NCBI RefSeq assembly: GCF_025685605.1
Contig: NZ_JAGTUT010000001.1
Location: 992,001 to 1,056,000, forward strand
Direction: 5' to 3'
DNA length: 64,000 nt
From: Granulicella arctica
GTDB taxonomy: Bacteria > Acidobacteriota > Terriglobia > Terriglobales > Acidobacteriaceae
Shown here one piece after another: positions 17,230 through 24,301 of the stretch; position 1 is the stretch's first letter, and each line of letters begins with the position of its first letter. Position numbers and translations under genes: made by a program. Below the pieces are notes generated by a model. The model made no database searches and had not been told where the DNA came from. It saw only the letters and a list, made by a program, of their open reading frames with translations.

Positions 17230-18342
17230 TCACTGGGGAGGACGCGGTGAGAAATATCCCTTACGGGCGCGAACCTTGTAGCGTGGATCGGTGGCCTGAA
17301 GGTAGATCGTTCGGAAGGCTCCATCCTGCTTGAAGTCTGCTGGTCGGTATTCAAGGGAGTACTGGCTGCGAAGTTCTTCCTCAATGTTGTGGAAGCCGAC
17401 GGCTACGTCTTCGATGCGTGTGGGGTAGAAGGCCTGTCCGCCGGTCGCCTCGGCGATCTCGCGCAACACGTCGTCACCTTTATCTTTGCTTGGACTGACA
17501 TTGGTGCTGATCGCGTAGACGATGGTCTCGGCGCGCTGACACATCTTGATAGCGTCGCTTTCGAGGGCGCGACTGTAGTTGTCGTCACCATCTGAGACCA
17601 GGATCAGCGCTTTGCGGACGGCGAACTCATTCTGAAGGGTAAGCATCTGGTCGCGGCAGGTCTTATAGAGTGCGTCGAACATGGCCGTGCCGCCGCCGGG
17701 GCGGAGCTTGTGAACACCTTGATTGAGGAGGTCGACGTTGTTGCTGAAGCCCTGTGCGACGTCGGTCTGGATGTCGAAGCCTTCGATGAAGGCGCGGTCG
17801 TCGCGGTGGAGAACCTGCAGAAAGAACTCGACGGCGGAATCCTGCTCAAACTGGAAGCGCTGGCGGATCGAGCTGCTGGTGTCGAGCATGATGCCGACGC
17901 GGAGCGGCAGATTGGTCTGCTGGGTAAAGCGCAGGACTGAGACTGGGGGCTTGCCATCATCGAGCAGGCCGAAGTTCTGGCGCTGCAGGCCGGTGATGAA
18001 CTTGCCCTTCTTGTCGGTCACGGTGAAGATCAGGTTGACTTCGTTTGCCTGGACGCGGATGGTCGTGATCGGCTGATCCGAGGATGGAACGGCCTGATCG
18101 GGCTGCTGCGCCGGGGCGGTCTGCTGGGTGGTCGGAGCGCCGGACTGACCGGCAGCGGCTGGCGGCAACGCTGGAGTAGCTGTTGCAGGCGTCGTCTGCG
18201 AGGAAGGCGCAACAGGCTGCTGCGCCGGAACCTGTGCTACAGCGGGGAGAAGATTGAGGTTACAGACAAGGACAAGCGCAGCAAGGGTCTGGAAGACGCG
18301 GGGAGAAAGAACGTGGTCAATCACTCGAACGATTCTACTCAA
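17230..18342 (-). CDS. Secreted VWFA-domain protein (acidobacterial type), second copy
   Basis: A 370-aa protein with a signal peptide (hydrophobic residues about 18-37), a Pro/Ala/Thr/Gln-rich linker of about 50 aa, and a VWFA domain. The MIDAS motif is Asp154-Thr-Ser-Ser-Ser (IMLDTSSS), supported by GGGTAMFDAL and LVSDGDDN. The end, YSLEYRPADF then YKVRARKGYF, is the same C-terminal pattern as the protein at 4532-5503. Its start overlaps the end of the RluD-type gene by 8 bases, so it is probably cotranscribed with it. It may be anchored or secreted; no lipobox is seen. Confidence 0.87.
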   Translation of the reverse strand: MSRIVRVIDHVLSPRVFQTLAALVLVCNLNLLPAVAQVPAQQPVAPSSQTTPATATPALPPAAAGQSGAPTTQQTAPAQQPDQAVPSSDQPITTIRVQANEVNLIFTVTDKKGKFITGLQRQNFGLLDDGKPPVSVLRFTQQTNLPLRVGIMLDTSSSIRQRFQFEQDSAVEFFLQVLHRDDRAFIEGFDIQTDVAQGFSNNVDLLNQGVHKLRPGGGTAMFDALYKTCRDQMLTLQNEFAVRKALILVSDGDDNYSRALESDAIKMCQRAETIVYAISTNVSPSKDKGDDVLREIAEATGGQAFYPTRIEDVAVGFHNIEEELRSQYSLEYRPADFKQDGAFRTIYLQATDPRYKVRARKGYFSPRPPQ

Positions 18343-19468
18343 CCGAGGCCGCCAATGTACGCAATGATTCCAGAAAGCTTGTCAACTCTTCCGGGAGTGG
18401 GGCATCCAGATCCATGCCCTTGGCGGTTTTGGGGTGCGTAAAGGCAAGACGCGCCGCGTGGAGGAAGTTCCGCTGGAGCGAAGTGCCGCCCTCCGCGGGA
18501 CCAATATGATGCGGAGCGCCGTAGAGCGTGTCGCCGACTACGGGGTGTCCCATCGACTGGAGATGGACGCGAATCTGGTGGGTTCGACCGGTCTCGATGC
18601 GGACTTCGACCAGCGTAAACGGGCCATACGGCGTGGAAAGGCGCTCGAGAACCTGAACGTGCGAGACCGCTGTGCGACCGTCGGCGCGGCGCGTGGTCAT
18701 GCGGGTACGGCGGATGACGTCGCGGCTGATGGGGAGGTTGATGGTGGTGTTGTCTTTGGCGATGCGCCCGTGGGCGAGGGCAATATAGGTCTTCTGGATC
18801 ATGCGGCGCGAGAACATGTCGCCGAGCTTGCGGTGGGTACTGTCGTCTTTGGCGACAATGATGGCGCCGCTGGTCTGCTTATCCAGACGGTGGACGATGC
18901 CGGGCCGGAGGTCGCCGCTGACGTCCGAGAGCTTGCCTGCGCCAAGATGAAAGAGCAGCGCGTTGACGAGGGTGCCGCGGTTGCGTTCGTCGTCTGTCGA
19001 ACCAGCGCCTGCGTGGACCATCATGCCGGCAGGCTTGTTGACCACGGCCAAGTACTTGTCTTCAAAGAGGATGTCGAGCGGGATGTCTTCGGGTACGGCG
19101 TGGAGCGGCTCGGGGCGGGGCTCGCCTTCAATCTCGAGGGCTTCGCCGCCCTTGAGCTTCTGCTTGGGCTTGGCAGGGCTGCCATCGACGCGGACCTGTC
19201 CGGCTTCGATGAGCATCTGGACACGGGCGCGGCTGATATCGGGAATGGCCTGGGCGAGATATTGGTCGAGGCGCAGACCGGCGGCGGCGGGATCAGCAAG
19301 GAAGCTGCGGACGCCGTCCTCGAACTGAATTTCGCCATCAGACTCATTTTCGAAGTCGAGGATGGGCACGATGACCTCGGGAGCGTCTTCGACACCTCGC
19401 GTGGCGCGGTACTCTGCCCGGACGGAGTGATGGCGCTGTCCCTTAGGCAGCATGTTCTTAGAGGGCAT
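18335..19468 (-). CDS. rluD: RluA-family pseudouridine synthase (RluD-like)
   Basis: A 377-aa enzyme that isomerises uridines in 23S rRNA or tRNA. An N-terminal acidic extension of about 55 aa is followed by an S4 RNA-binding domain (LRLDQYLAQAIPDISRARVQ) and the RluA catalytic domain with GIVHRLDKQTSG, whose Asp is the nucleophile. The later motif RIETGRTHQIRVH is complete. I chose ATG 19468, which overlaps the end of the upstream Lgt-like gene by 11 bases; a second ATG 15 bases later is possible. RluD is the most likely member by domain layout, but RluA-family specificity cannot be fixed from sequence alone. Confidence 0.85.
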   Translation of the reverse strand: MPSKNMLPKGQRHHSVRAEYRATRGVEDAPEVIVPILDFENESDGEIQFEDGVRSFLADPAAAGLRLDQYLAQAIPDISRARVQMLIEAGQVRVDGSPAKPKQKLKGGEALEIEGEPRPEPLHAVPEDIPLDILFEDKYLAVVNKPAGMMVHAGAGSTDDERNRGTLVNALLFHLGAGKLSDVSGDLRPGIVHRLDKQTSGAIIVAKDDSTHRKLGDMFSRRMIQKTYIALAHGRIAKDNTTINLPISRDVIRRTRMTTRRADGRTAVSHVQVLERLSTPYGPFTLVEVRIETGRTHQIRVHLQSMGHPVVGDTLYGAPHHIGPAEGGTSLQRNFLHAARLAFTHPKTAKGMDLDAPLPEELTSFLESLRTLAASVE

Positions 19469-20234
19469 CGGTAACTTCTTTCTCTGCAGCTTCGTTCTGT
19501 GGGACGACCAGCCTGACGGCGGGGAGCGCGATAAAGAGCGCCAAACCCACAACAATCATCGTCAAACCCAACCACTGCACTGGGTCGAGGATAGCAGCCA
19601 CAAAGAGCGCGGAGGGAAGACGAAGGAAATCGAGCAGAAAGATGGCGGTGCCGGCGAGGAGCAGACCGAGGCCACAGCCAAGGCCGGGGGCTGCGCGTTT
19701 GGGTAGCTGGCGGATGAGGACGCCGCAGAGCATCAGGCCGACGATCAGGGTGTAGAACTCGACGGGATGGACCTTTCCGGAGACGGCATCGCGCACGCTG
19801 AGGAAGAACTGCGTGGACATTCCGTCGCGGGTACCGGCGAGGATTTCGCCCAGGCTGAGAAAGGCCCAGACAAGGGCGAAGCAGGGGGCCATGGCGTCGA
19901 GAAAGCCAAGGAGCGGCAGGCGCTTGATGCGCAGATAGATGAGGGTGACGATCGCGGTGAGGAGAATGCCGGTGTCGTTGAGCGAGGGGAGCGCGAGGAC
20001 GAGGAGCGGTGACTGGAGAAAGCTGCGCCAGCTTCCGATGACGAGGAGGGCTCGTGAGATGAGGAGGGCGGCTATGACCATGACGAGGGCGGCGTCCCAG
20101 ACAGTAGCGGGGTTGAGCCTGACGAGTCTCGCGGTGATCTGGCAGAGCGTAAGGGCAGCCATGAGGCCGACGGCGGCGCATAGGCCGTACAGGGGGATAT
20201 GGAAGTGCCCGAACTGAAGGAAGGAAGAATGCAC
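19458..20234 (-). CDS. Divergent Lgt-like prolipoprotein diacylglyceryl transferase family protein
   Basis: A 258-aa protein with about seven membrane segments. The N-terminus (FHIPLYGLCAAVGLMAAL) and HPVEFYTL match the Lgt family, whose members move diacylglycerol onto lipoprotein Cys in the inner membrane. The usual signature GRxGNFxNxE with its essential Arg is not there: the equivalent region reads SLGEILAGTRDG. The usual His-Gly-Gly loop is also absent. So it may be a paralogue with another role, and the true Lgt is probably elsewhere. The start at 20234 is GTG with no strong Shine-Dalgarno site. It overlaps rluD and seems to head that operon. Confidence 0.65.
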   Translation of the reverse strand: MHSSFLQFGHFHIPLYGLCAAVGLMAALTLCQITARLVRLNPATVWDAALVMVIAALLISRALLVIGSWRSFLQSPLLVLALPSLNDTGILLTAIVTLIYLRIKRLPLLGFLDAMAPCFALVWAFLSLGEILAGTRDGMSTQFFLSVRDAVSGKVHPVEFYTLIVGLMLCGVLIRQLPKRAAPGLGCGLGLLLAGTAIFLLDFLRLPSALFVAAILDPVQWLGLTMIVVGLALFIALPAVRLVVPQNEAAEKEVTDAL

Positions 20235-20259
20235 GCGGAGGGTTTACGCCAAGGGTGAA

Positions 20260-20458
20260 ACAAAAACCGACCCGCTGGGCCGTGCAGTGAGGCGCTGGTG
20301 AACCCGTCCTAAGACGGCGGGACCCCGCCGTGGCTCTTTAGGCTTTCCGGACTGGCGGACGTAGCACACCGAACCATATATACGAGCTAGGTCCCTGTTC
20401 AATGAATGTTGGTTCAACCAGCGTAATTCCCCACACCTGCTTCGCAGGCCGGTTTTCT
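20260..20458 (-). ncRNA. ssrS: Structured small RNA, proposed 6S RNA
   Basis: A ~200-nt non-coding stretch on the minus strand with its own promoter and terminator-like end. Its ends pair in a 13-bp helix (20444-20456 with 20263-20275, two G-U pairs). After an internal loop, a second helix of 12-13 bp (20411-20423 with 20293-20304, one bulge) closes a middle domain that holds GC-rich hairpins. A long rod with paired ends and internal bubbles is the 6S RNA architecture. It also lies downstream of zapA, as ssrS does in many bacteria, here with a plus-strand insertion between them. It lacks the SRP GGAAG/GCAG core, the RNase P core and a tRNA-like end. The 6S name is an inference. Confidence 0.5.
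20262..20282 (-). terminator. Intrinsic-type terminator of the RNA candidate
   Basis: On the minus strand CGGCCC-AGC-GGGTCG forms a 6-bp hairpin followed by a run of five T (20266-20262). One pair is G-U on this strand and a mismatch on the other, which points to minus-strand use. Part of it also pairs with the RNA 5' end, so the two structures exclude each other. Confidence 0.5.
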
Positions 20459-20464
20459 AGTTGG

Positions 20465-20493
20465 ATGCTACCTATGCCTGTGGCGCATTGCAA
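20465..20493 (-). promoter_or_regulatory. Sigma-70-type promoter of the RNA candidate
   Basis: On the minus strand TTGCAA (20493-20488) and TAGCAT (20470-20465) are separated by exactly 17 bases. This would start transcription near 20458, just before the 5' arm of the closing helix. Confidence 0.5.
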
Positions 20494-20613
20494 GTGCGTT
20501 TGGGCTGCTTCGCCGAGGTGGACTTTTCATTTCGTTACAAAGAGGGCTTAACCTTCGAAGGCCTGCTGCGTGACGTATAGTAAGTCGCAACGACCGCAAG
20601 CTCTTTTGACCCT

Positions 20614-21873
20614 ATGCCACCAGCCGCACGCATCACCGATATGCACACCTGTCCGATGCTGACGGTGCTCGTTCCGCATGTCGGGGGCCCGATTCTGCCG
20701 CCTGGCAAGCCGACTGTGCTGATCAACTATCTTCCTGCCGCTACGGTGACTTCGATGGCGACCTGTGTGGGGCCTCCCGATGTGATTGTCAAGGGTTCTA
20801 CAGGCGTGCTGATCGGCTATCTGCCGGCGGCGCGGCTCGGCGACCTTACAGCCCATGGTGGCGTAATTATCATGGGTTCGCCCACTGTGATGATCGGGGA
20901 GATTGGCAGCCCTTCACCGGGAGCTGCGGGCGCGGGTGGCGTAGTGGCGGGCCTCATGACGAGCCTTGGGCTTGATAGTGCGGTGGCTTCAATCTATAGC
21001 GTGGCCGCAAAGGTTGTGGATGCGGCGACGAAACAGGTGGCCGAAGCGGGGGGGAAGTTCCTTGCCGGCAAGAAGTCGGTTCGAGCCTTCATGCTAAAGC
21101 ACTCCACGCCCGATACATCGCAGGTTCCATTCGATGGGATGGCCATCGGTGCCGGGTGTAGCCCGAGTAAAGCGGATGATGTGGCAACGGTCAAAGGAAT
21201 CCGCCCAACTACCTGCGCGCCGGGCGCGACCGTTCCAAAGGTCTATTTTGCGAATGGAATCAACACGAAGCTCTATGGCGACGGTGCCTCGATGTGCGCG
21301 ACGATGCAGCAGATCGCCAATCAGACCTGCTCCGAGGTTGTTGGCGTCTACGGGGCGACACAGGGAATGCTGCCCGACCTGGATCAGGCAGTCAACGAGA
21401 TTGAGAAGAACTCCAACTCTCCGCAGGCAGCGACATTGGCGAAGCTGGTTACGGATTCTTCAAGTGCGAACCCGCCCCAGGATCTGAACCTGATCGTCCA
21501 CAGTCGGGGCGGATTGGCGGCGCAGGAAGGTATCGCGTACGCGAAGTCCTCCCTCCTGCTGAACATGCCAAAGGCCGAGGCCGAAGAGGCTTTGTCCCAC
21601 GTCAACGTAGCCGCCTTTGGAACGGCTGAACAGGGATGGCCGGTTGGTCCGGTGTATACCAAGCTGAACAACGCGGCTGACTCCATTCCTGCAGCCATGA
21701 AGGGTGCGCAGTCATCATTTCCGGAGCAAACATTCGGCGACAATGACGTGACACCAACGAGATATATCAATGAGCCCAAGATGGATTCGATTGCTGGTCC
21801 GCATAGCGTCACAGACGTCTACACCAAACATATGGAGCAGTCGGCAGGCGCTCGCACTTGCGATTGCTCTTAG
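20614..21873 (+). CDS. PAAR-domain protein with C-terminal lipase-like domain
   Basis: A 419-aa protein. Residues 1 to about 100 are a PAAR domain (PPAARITDMHTCP, then repeated GSP/GKPTVLI turns), the spike-tip module that carries toxins on type VI secretion and related contractile systems. A Gly/Ala-rich link follows, then from about residue 205 an alpha/beta-hydrolase-like region starting KVYFANGI. The nucleophile elbow reads IVHSRGG (Ser297), with candidate Asp in FGDNDVTP and His in GPHSV. It looks like a lipase effector. Its last ~100 bases overlap the next gene in another frame. No secretion genes lie nearby, and the effector role is inferred. Confidence 0.75.
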   Translation: MPPAARITDMHTCPMLTVLVPHVGGPILPPGKPTVLINYLPAATVTSMATCVGPPDVIVKGSTGVLIGYLPAARLGDLTAHGGVIIMGSPTVMIGEIGSPSPGAAGAGGVVAGLMTSLGLDSAVASIYSVAAKVVDAATKQVAEAGGKFLAGKKSVRAFMLKHSTPDTSQVPFDGMAIGAGCSPSKADDVATVKGIRPTTCAPGATVPKVYFANGINTKLYGDGASMCATMQQIANQTCSEVVGVYGATQGMLPDLDQAVNEIEKNSNSPQAATLAKLVTDSSSANPPQDLNLIVHSRGGLAAQEGIAYAKSSLLLNMPKAEAEEALSHVNVAAFGTAEQGWPVGPVYTKLNNAADSIPAAMKGAQSSFPEQTFGDNDVTPTRYINEPKMDSIAGPHSVTDVYTKHMEQSAGARTCDCS

Positions 21874-22411
21874 CCTGGGCTCCCTTGCACTAGCGTCACC
21901 TTCGAGGATGAACACGATGACACTGACAGGCTCCCTGGATCACGATAGCGCGTATCGCTATGCTGCCGCCTGGGCCGAGTTCGACCACGATGATATCCAC
22001 CGGCTTGCAACTGAGGGCAGTGACTTCCACGGGACCCTGGGTTCGCTTGAGTTCGAGTACAAGGGAGGCGAACGGACGCTCCATGTCTGGTCGATCGTTG
22101 CGATGGCAATGGGTCCCCTGCTGGGTGAGCGGGCAGAGGTCAAGACGACGCTCGATGGCATCGCCCGACAGCACCCTGAGGAGACGGCCGGAGGGGTCTT
22201 CGACGTGCGATCGCTGGAGTGGCATCGTCAACCTGCCGGGATGGACCCCTGTCTTTTCCTACGCCTCGACGTTCACGACAGCTCGCTTCCTGCCGATCAG
22301 ATGGACGCGAAACTCAAGGAACTGGCTCGTACCGCCTATGTATGGCATCGGCAGAAACTGAACCAGGTACTCGAGAATTATTGGAAGGAACATCCAAGAC
22401 CGGCCAGATAG
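21770..22411 (+). CDS. Small exported protein, possible immunity partner of the PAAR protein
   Basis: A 213-aa frame starting inside the PAAR gene in another phase. Residues about 26-42 (RQALALAIALSLGSLALA) form a signal-peptide-like segment ending in ALAS; the mature part is about 170 aa of mixed charge with no family I know. The ATG at 21770 is the nearest ATG that includes that segment; ATG 21908 would give a cytoplasmic form. A decayed relative follows at 22486. Position directly after a lipase-like PAAR gene and probable export fit a periplasmic immunity protein, but this is inference. Confidence 0.55.
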   Translation: MSPRWIRLLVRIASQTSTPNIWSSRQALALAIALSLGSLALASPSRMNTMTLTGSLDHDSAYRYAAAWAEFDHDDIHRLATEGSDFHGTLGSLEFEYKGGERTLHVWSIVAMAMGPLLGERAEVKTTLDGIARQHPEETAGGVFDVRSLEWHRQPAGMDPCLFLRLDVHDSSLPADQMDAKLKELARTAYVWHRQKLNQVLENYWKEHPRPAR

Positions 22412-22485
22412 CTATGTGCGATATCACTTATCAGCTACGACATCGGGCGGTCTCATTCCTTTATTCACGCAGGTAGAGTTTTGCG

Positions 22486-22795
22486 ATGAATGTTGGATCT
22501 CAAGCAAGATGGCAGGTGCTGGCGATTGCTCTTAGCCTCTTGCTGCCTGTAACAAACGCACTTGCTCAAGCACACGCGATGGACGAAGGCGCTTCACTGG
22601 ACTATCACGATGCTTTTCGCTACACCGCCGCCTGGGCAGCCTCGGCGCATGCCTATCCGAGACAACACTATGCCGGTGCCAACGATGGAAAAACGTCTCA
22701 CGCATTTCTCCACGACCGGGTAGCTGTGGAATCGCGACAGGATGCTCAAGATTCTCGAAGACTACTGGAAGGCGCATCCAAAGCCTGCGAAGTAG
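22486..22795 (+). pseudogene. Decayed copy of the preceding exported-protein gene
   Basis: The first ~55 codons encode a signal peptide and LDYHDAFRYTAAWA, closely resembling LDHDSAYRYAAAWA of the gene before. The matching C-terminus (LEDYWKAHPKPAK against LENYWKEHPRPAR) appears in a different frame and ends with TAG at 22793. About 270 bases of the middle part are missing. At DNA level both genes share GCGATTGCTCTTAGCCT in the signal-peptide region. It reads as a tandem duplication followed by an internal, frame-breaking deletion. Confidence 0.65.
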
Positions 22796-22818
22796 GGCTT
22801 TAATTCAGCAGGCATAAC

Positions 22819-23187
22819 CTAACCGGCGCGACGGATTTCGTTGTCGTCCCTAAGGACTTCGTCGAGCATGCCAACGAGAGTGCCAGCGCGCGCGCGCAGG
22901 TTGTGCTGGGTGTTCTGGAGGCTTCCGGCTAATGTGTCGTAGCGTTCGCGCAGGGTGGCAAGCTCATCGGCGATGTTAAGCGCTGCGAGTACGGCAACTC
23001 GCAGGGAGTCGACGGTGTTGCCGTGGGCTGAGACGGCGCGCATTTTGCCATCGACGATTGCGGCCAACTGCTCGATGTGATTCGGATCGGTGCCGCGCAG
23101 GTGGTAGACCTGGTCGTAGATGGAGACGTTAATGGATTGCGGAATCTGCGGCGCTTCGATGGTCTGCTGCTCGATCGTCTCGTCCAC
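22819..23187 (-). CDS. zapA: Cell division protein ZapA
   Basis: A 122-aa protein that bundles FtsZ filaments at the division ring. The ZapA core is clear: SINVSIYDQVYHLRG, then HIEQLAAIVDGKMRAVSA and RVAVLAALNIADELATLRER, leading into a coiled-coil tail. I chose GTG 23187 because AAGGAGGGC lies just upstream; a longer frame to 23253 overlaps the coiled-coil gene. It is the last gene of the pheT-zapB-zapA block. Confidence 0.85.
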   Translation of the reverse strand: MDETIEQQTIEAPQIPQSINVSIYDQVYHLRGTDPNHIEQLAAIVDGKMRAVSAHGNTVDSLRVAVLAALNIADELATLRERYDTLAGSLQNTQHNLRARAGTLVGMLDEVLRDDNEIRRAG

Positions 23188-23212
23188 ATTGCCCTCCTTG
23201 CTGCTACCCGTC

Positions 23213-23470
23213 TTAGACAAGCTCGTCCATCTGCTCGAGCATCTTTTCAACACGCTGCCGAATCTCTTCGCGCTCTTTTTCGAGTGATTTCAGAGCGGAG
23301 GAGGCGCTATCGGACGCGTTGGATTGTGCGGTTAACTGCTCGCGCAGGGTGGCAACTTCAGCCTCGGCGGCGGCGCGGGCTTCGCGCTCCCTCTTGACGA
23401 TCTCCACTGCACGGAGGACCTTCTGCTCGAGGGCTTGAAACTCATCGATGCTGATTGCTGCTGTACTCAT
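23213..23470 (-). CDS. Short coiled-coil protein, ZapB-like
   Basis: An 85-aa protein that is almost wholly helical with heptad patterning from FQALEQKVLRAVEIVKRER to the end (RQRVEKMLEQMDELV). Position directly before zapA, 25 bases upstream, suggests a division role like ZapB. The sequence itself only shows a coiled coil. The ATG at 23470 starts the compact protein; upstream in-frame codons look non-coding. Confidence 0.7.
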   Translation of the reverse strand: MSTAAISIDEFQALEQKVLRAVEIVKREREARAAAEAEVATLREQLTAQSNASDSASSALKSLEKEREEIRQRVEKMLEQMDELV

Positions 23471-23554
23471 AAGGACAGTGTAAACGCGCGTGATGTAAAT
23501 CACCGGGCGAATGCAGAGAGGACTCACGCGAGATTCATCTTGGAACGACGAGGA

Positions 23555-23878
23555 TCAGTCTTGATCGGGAAGATCGTAATTTTTCGTCATGATGGCGCGG
23601 ATTGCCGTGCCGATCAGGAAGAGGCCGACCACGATGAAGATAGGGCGAGCGATGTAGCCGGAGAGCGGCTTCATGCTTCCTGAGACGCGGTGGAAGCCCT
23701 GCTGGAAGGTGGAATCCGGCAAGAGGGAGAAGATGAGGCTGACCAGGCCGAAGCTGATCCGCGGCAGAATGTCGAGACGCTTCGCCAGCTGGCCATTGCC
23801 ACCGATCCTGGCGCCGAGCGGAAGCAGGACTGAAGCACCAACGAGCATGTAGGCCACGTCGCCCAGGTCCAAGGTCAC
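23555..23878 (-). CDS. Small membrane protein of unknown function
   Basis: A 107-aa protein with hydrophobic segments near residues 8-24, 41-53 and 76-95. I recognise no family. Its GTG start overlaps the stop of the VOC gene (GTGA at 23875-23878), which implies coupled translation. No catalytic motif is visible. Confidence 0.6.
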   Translation of the reverse strand: MTLDLGDVAYMLVGASVLLPLGARIGGNGQLAKRLDILPRISFGLVSLIFSLLPDSTFQQGFHRVSGSMKPLSGYIARPIFIVVGLFLIGTAIRAIMTKNYDLPDQD

Positions 23879-24258
23879 GCCTGTGATGGATGCTGCGAGA
23901 TGGAGAGGGTGTTGCCATCGGGATCGCGAAACCAGGCTACGCGCGAGCCGTTGGGAGCCGTCCAGATGCCATCGCTATCCTGCTCGAAGTAGGCGAAGCG
24001 CTCGAAGACGACGCCTTTTGTAGTTAGCGTCTCGGCTGCGCTCGTGATGTCCGGGACCTCCCAGCCGAGGATGGTGTAGGGCGCGGGCGTGAACTCGCCT
24101 GTGCTGACGATGCGGATGGCGGTACCGTTCGCGTTGACGACGAGGGCGAAGCCATCCTCGCTGACCTTTTTCAGGCCGAGGAGGTCAACATAGAAAGCGT
24201 GGGCTCGTGTGGCGTCCTTCGTTGGAATGAAGCCGACGACCTTGCATTGGTTCAGCAT
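23875..24258 (-). CDS. VOC-family (glyoxalase/dioxygenase-fold) protein
   Basis: A 127-aa single-subunit VOC protein. The family pattern is seen as a beta-alpha-beta pair: VVGFIPTKDATRAHAFYVDLLGL and the C-terminal WFRDPDGNTLSI, whose Asn/Asp turn is common. Metal ligands are not complete: the usual first His is replaced in KVVGFIP. It could be a glyoxalase-like enzyme or a resistance-type binding protein. GGAG lies 8 bases before the ATG. It follows pheT by 43 bases. Confidence 0.8.
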   Translation of the reverse strand: MLNQCKVVGFIPTKDATRAHAFYVDLLGLKKVSEDGFALVVNANGTAIRIVSTGEFTPAPYTILGWEVPDITSAAETLTTKGVVFERFAYFEQDSDGIWTAPNGSRVAWFRDPDGNTLSISQHPSQA

Positions 24259-24301
24259 GACATTTCTCCGATTCGCGTGCCGGAGTCAGCTTAGCTGCTT
24301 T

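Noticed and set aside
20260..20458. SRP RNA, RNase P RNA or tmRNA at the structured RNA locus
   Set aside because: The conserved SRP GGAAG/GCAG loop, the RNase P core and a tRNA-like end are all missing.
20614..21873. PAAR gene as proof of a type VI secretion cluster
   Set aside because: No Tss, Hcp, VgrG or sheath gene is in the window, so only an orphan PAAR gene can be claimed.
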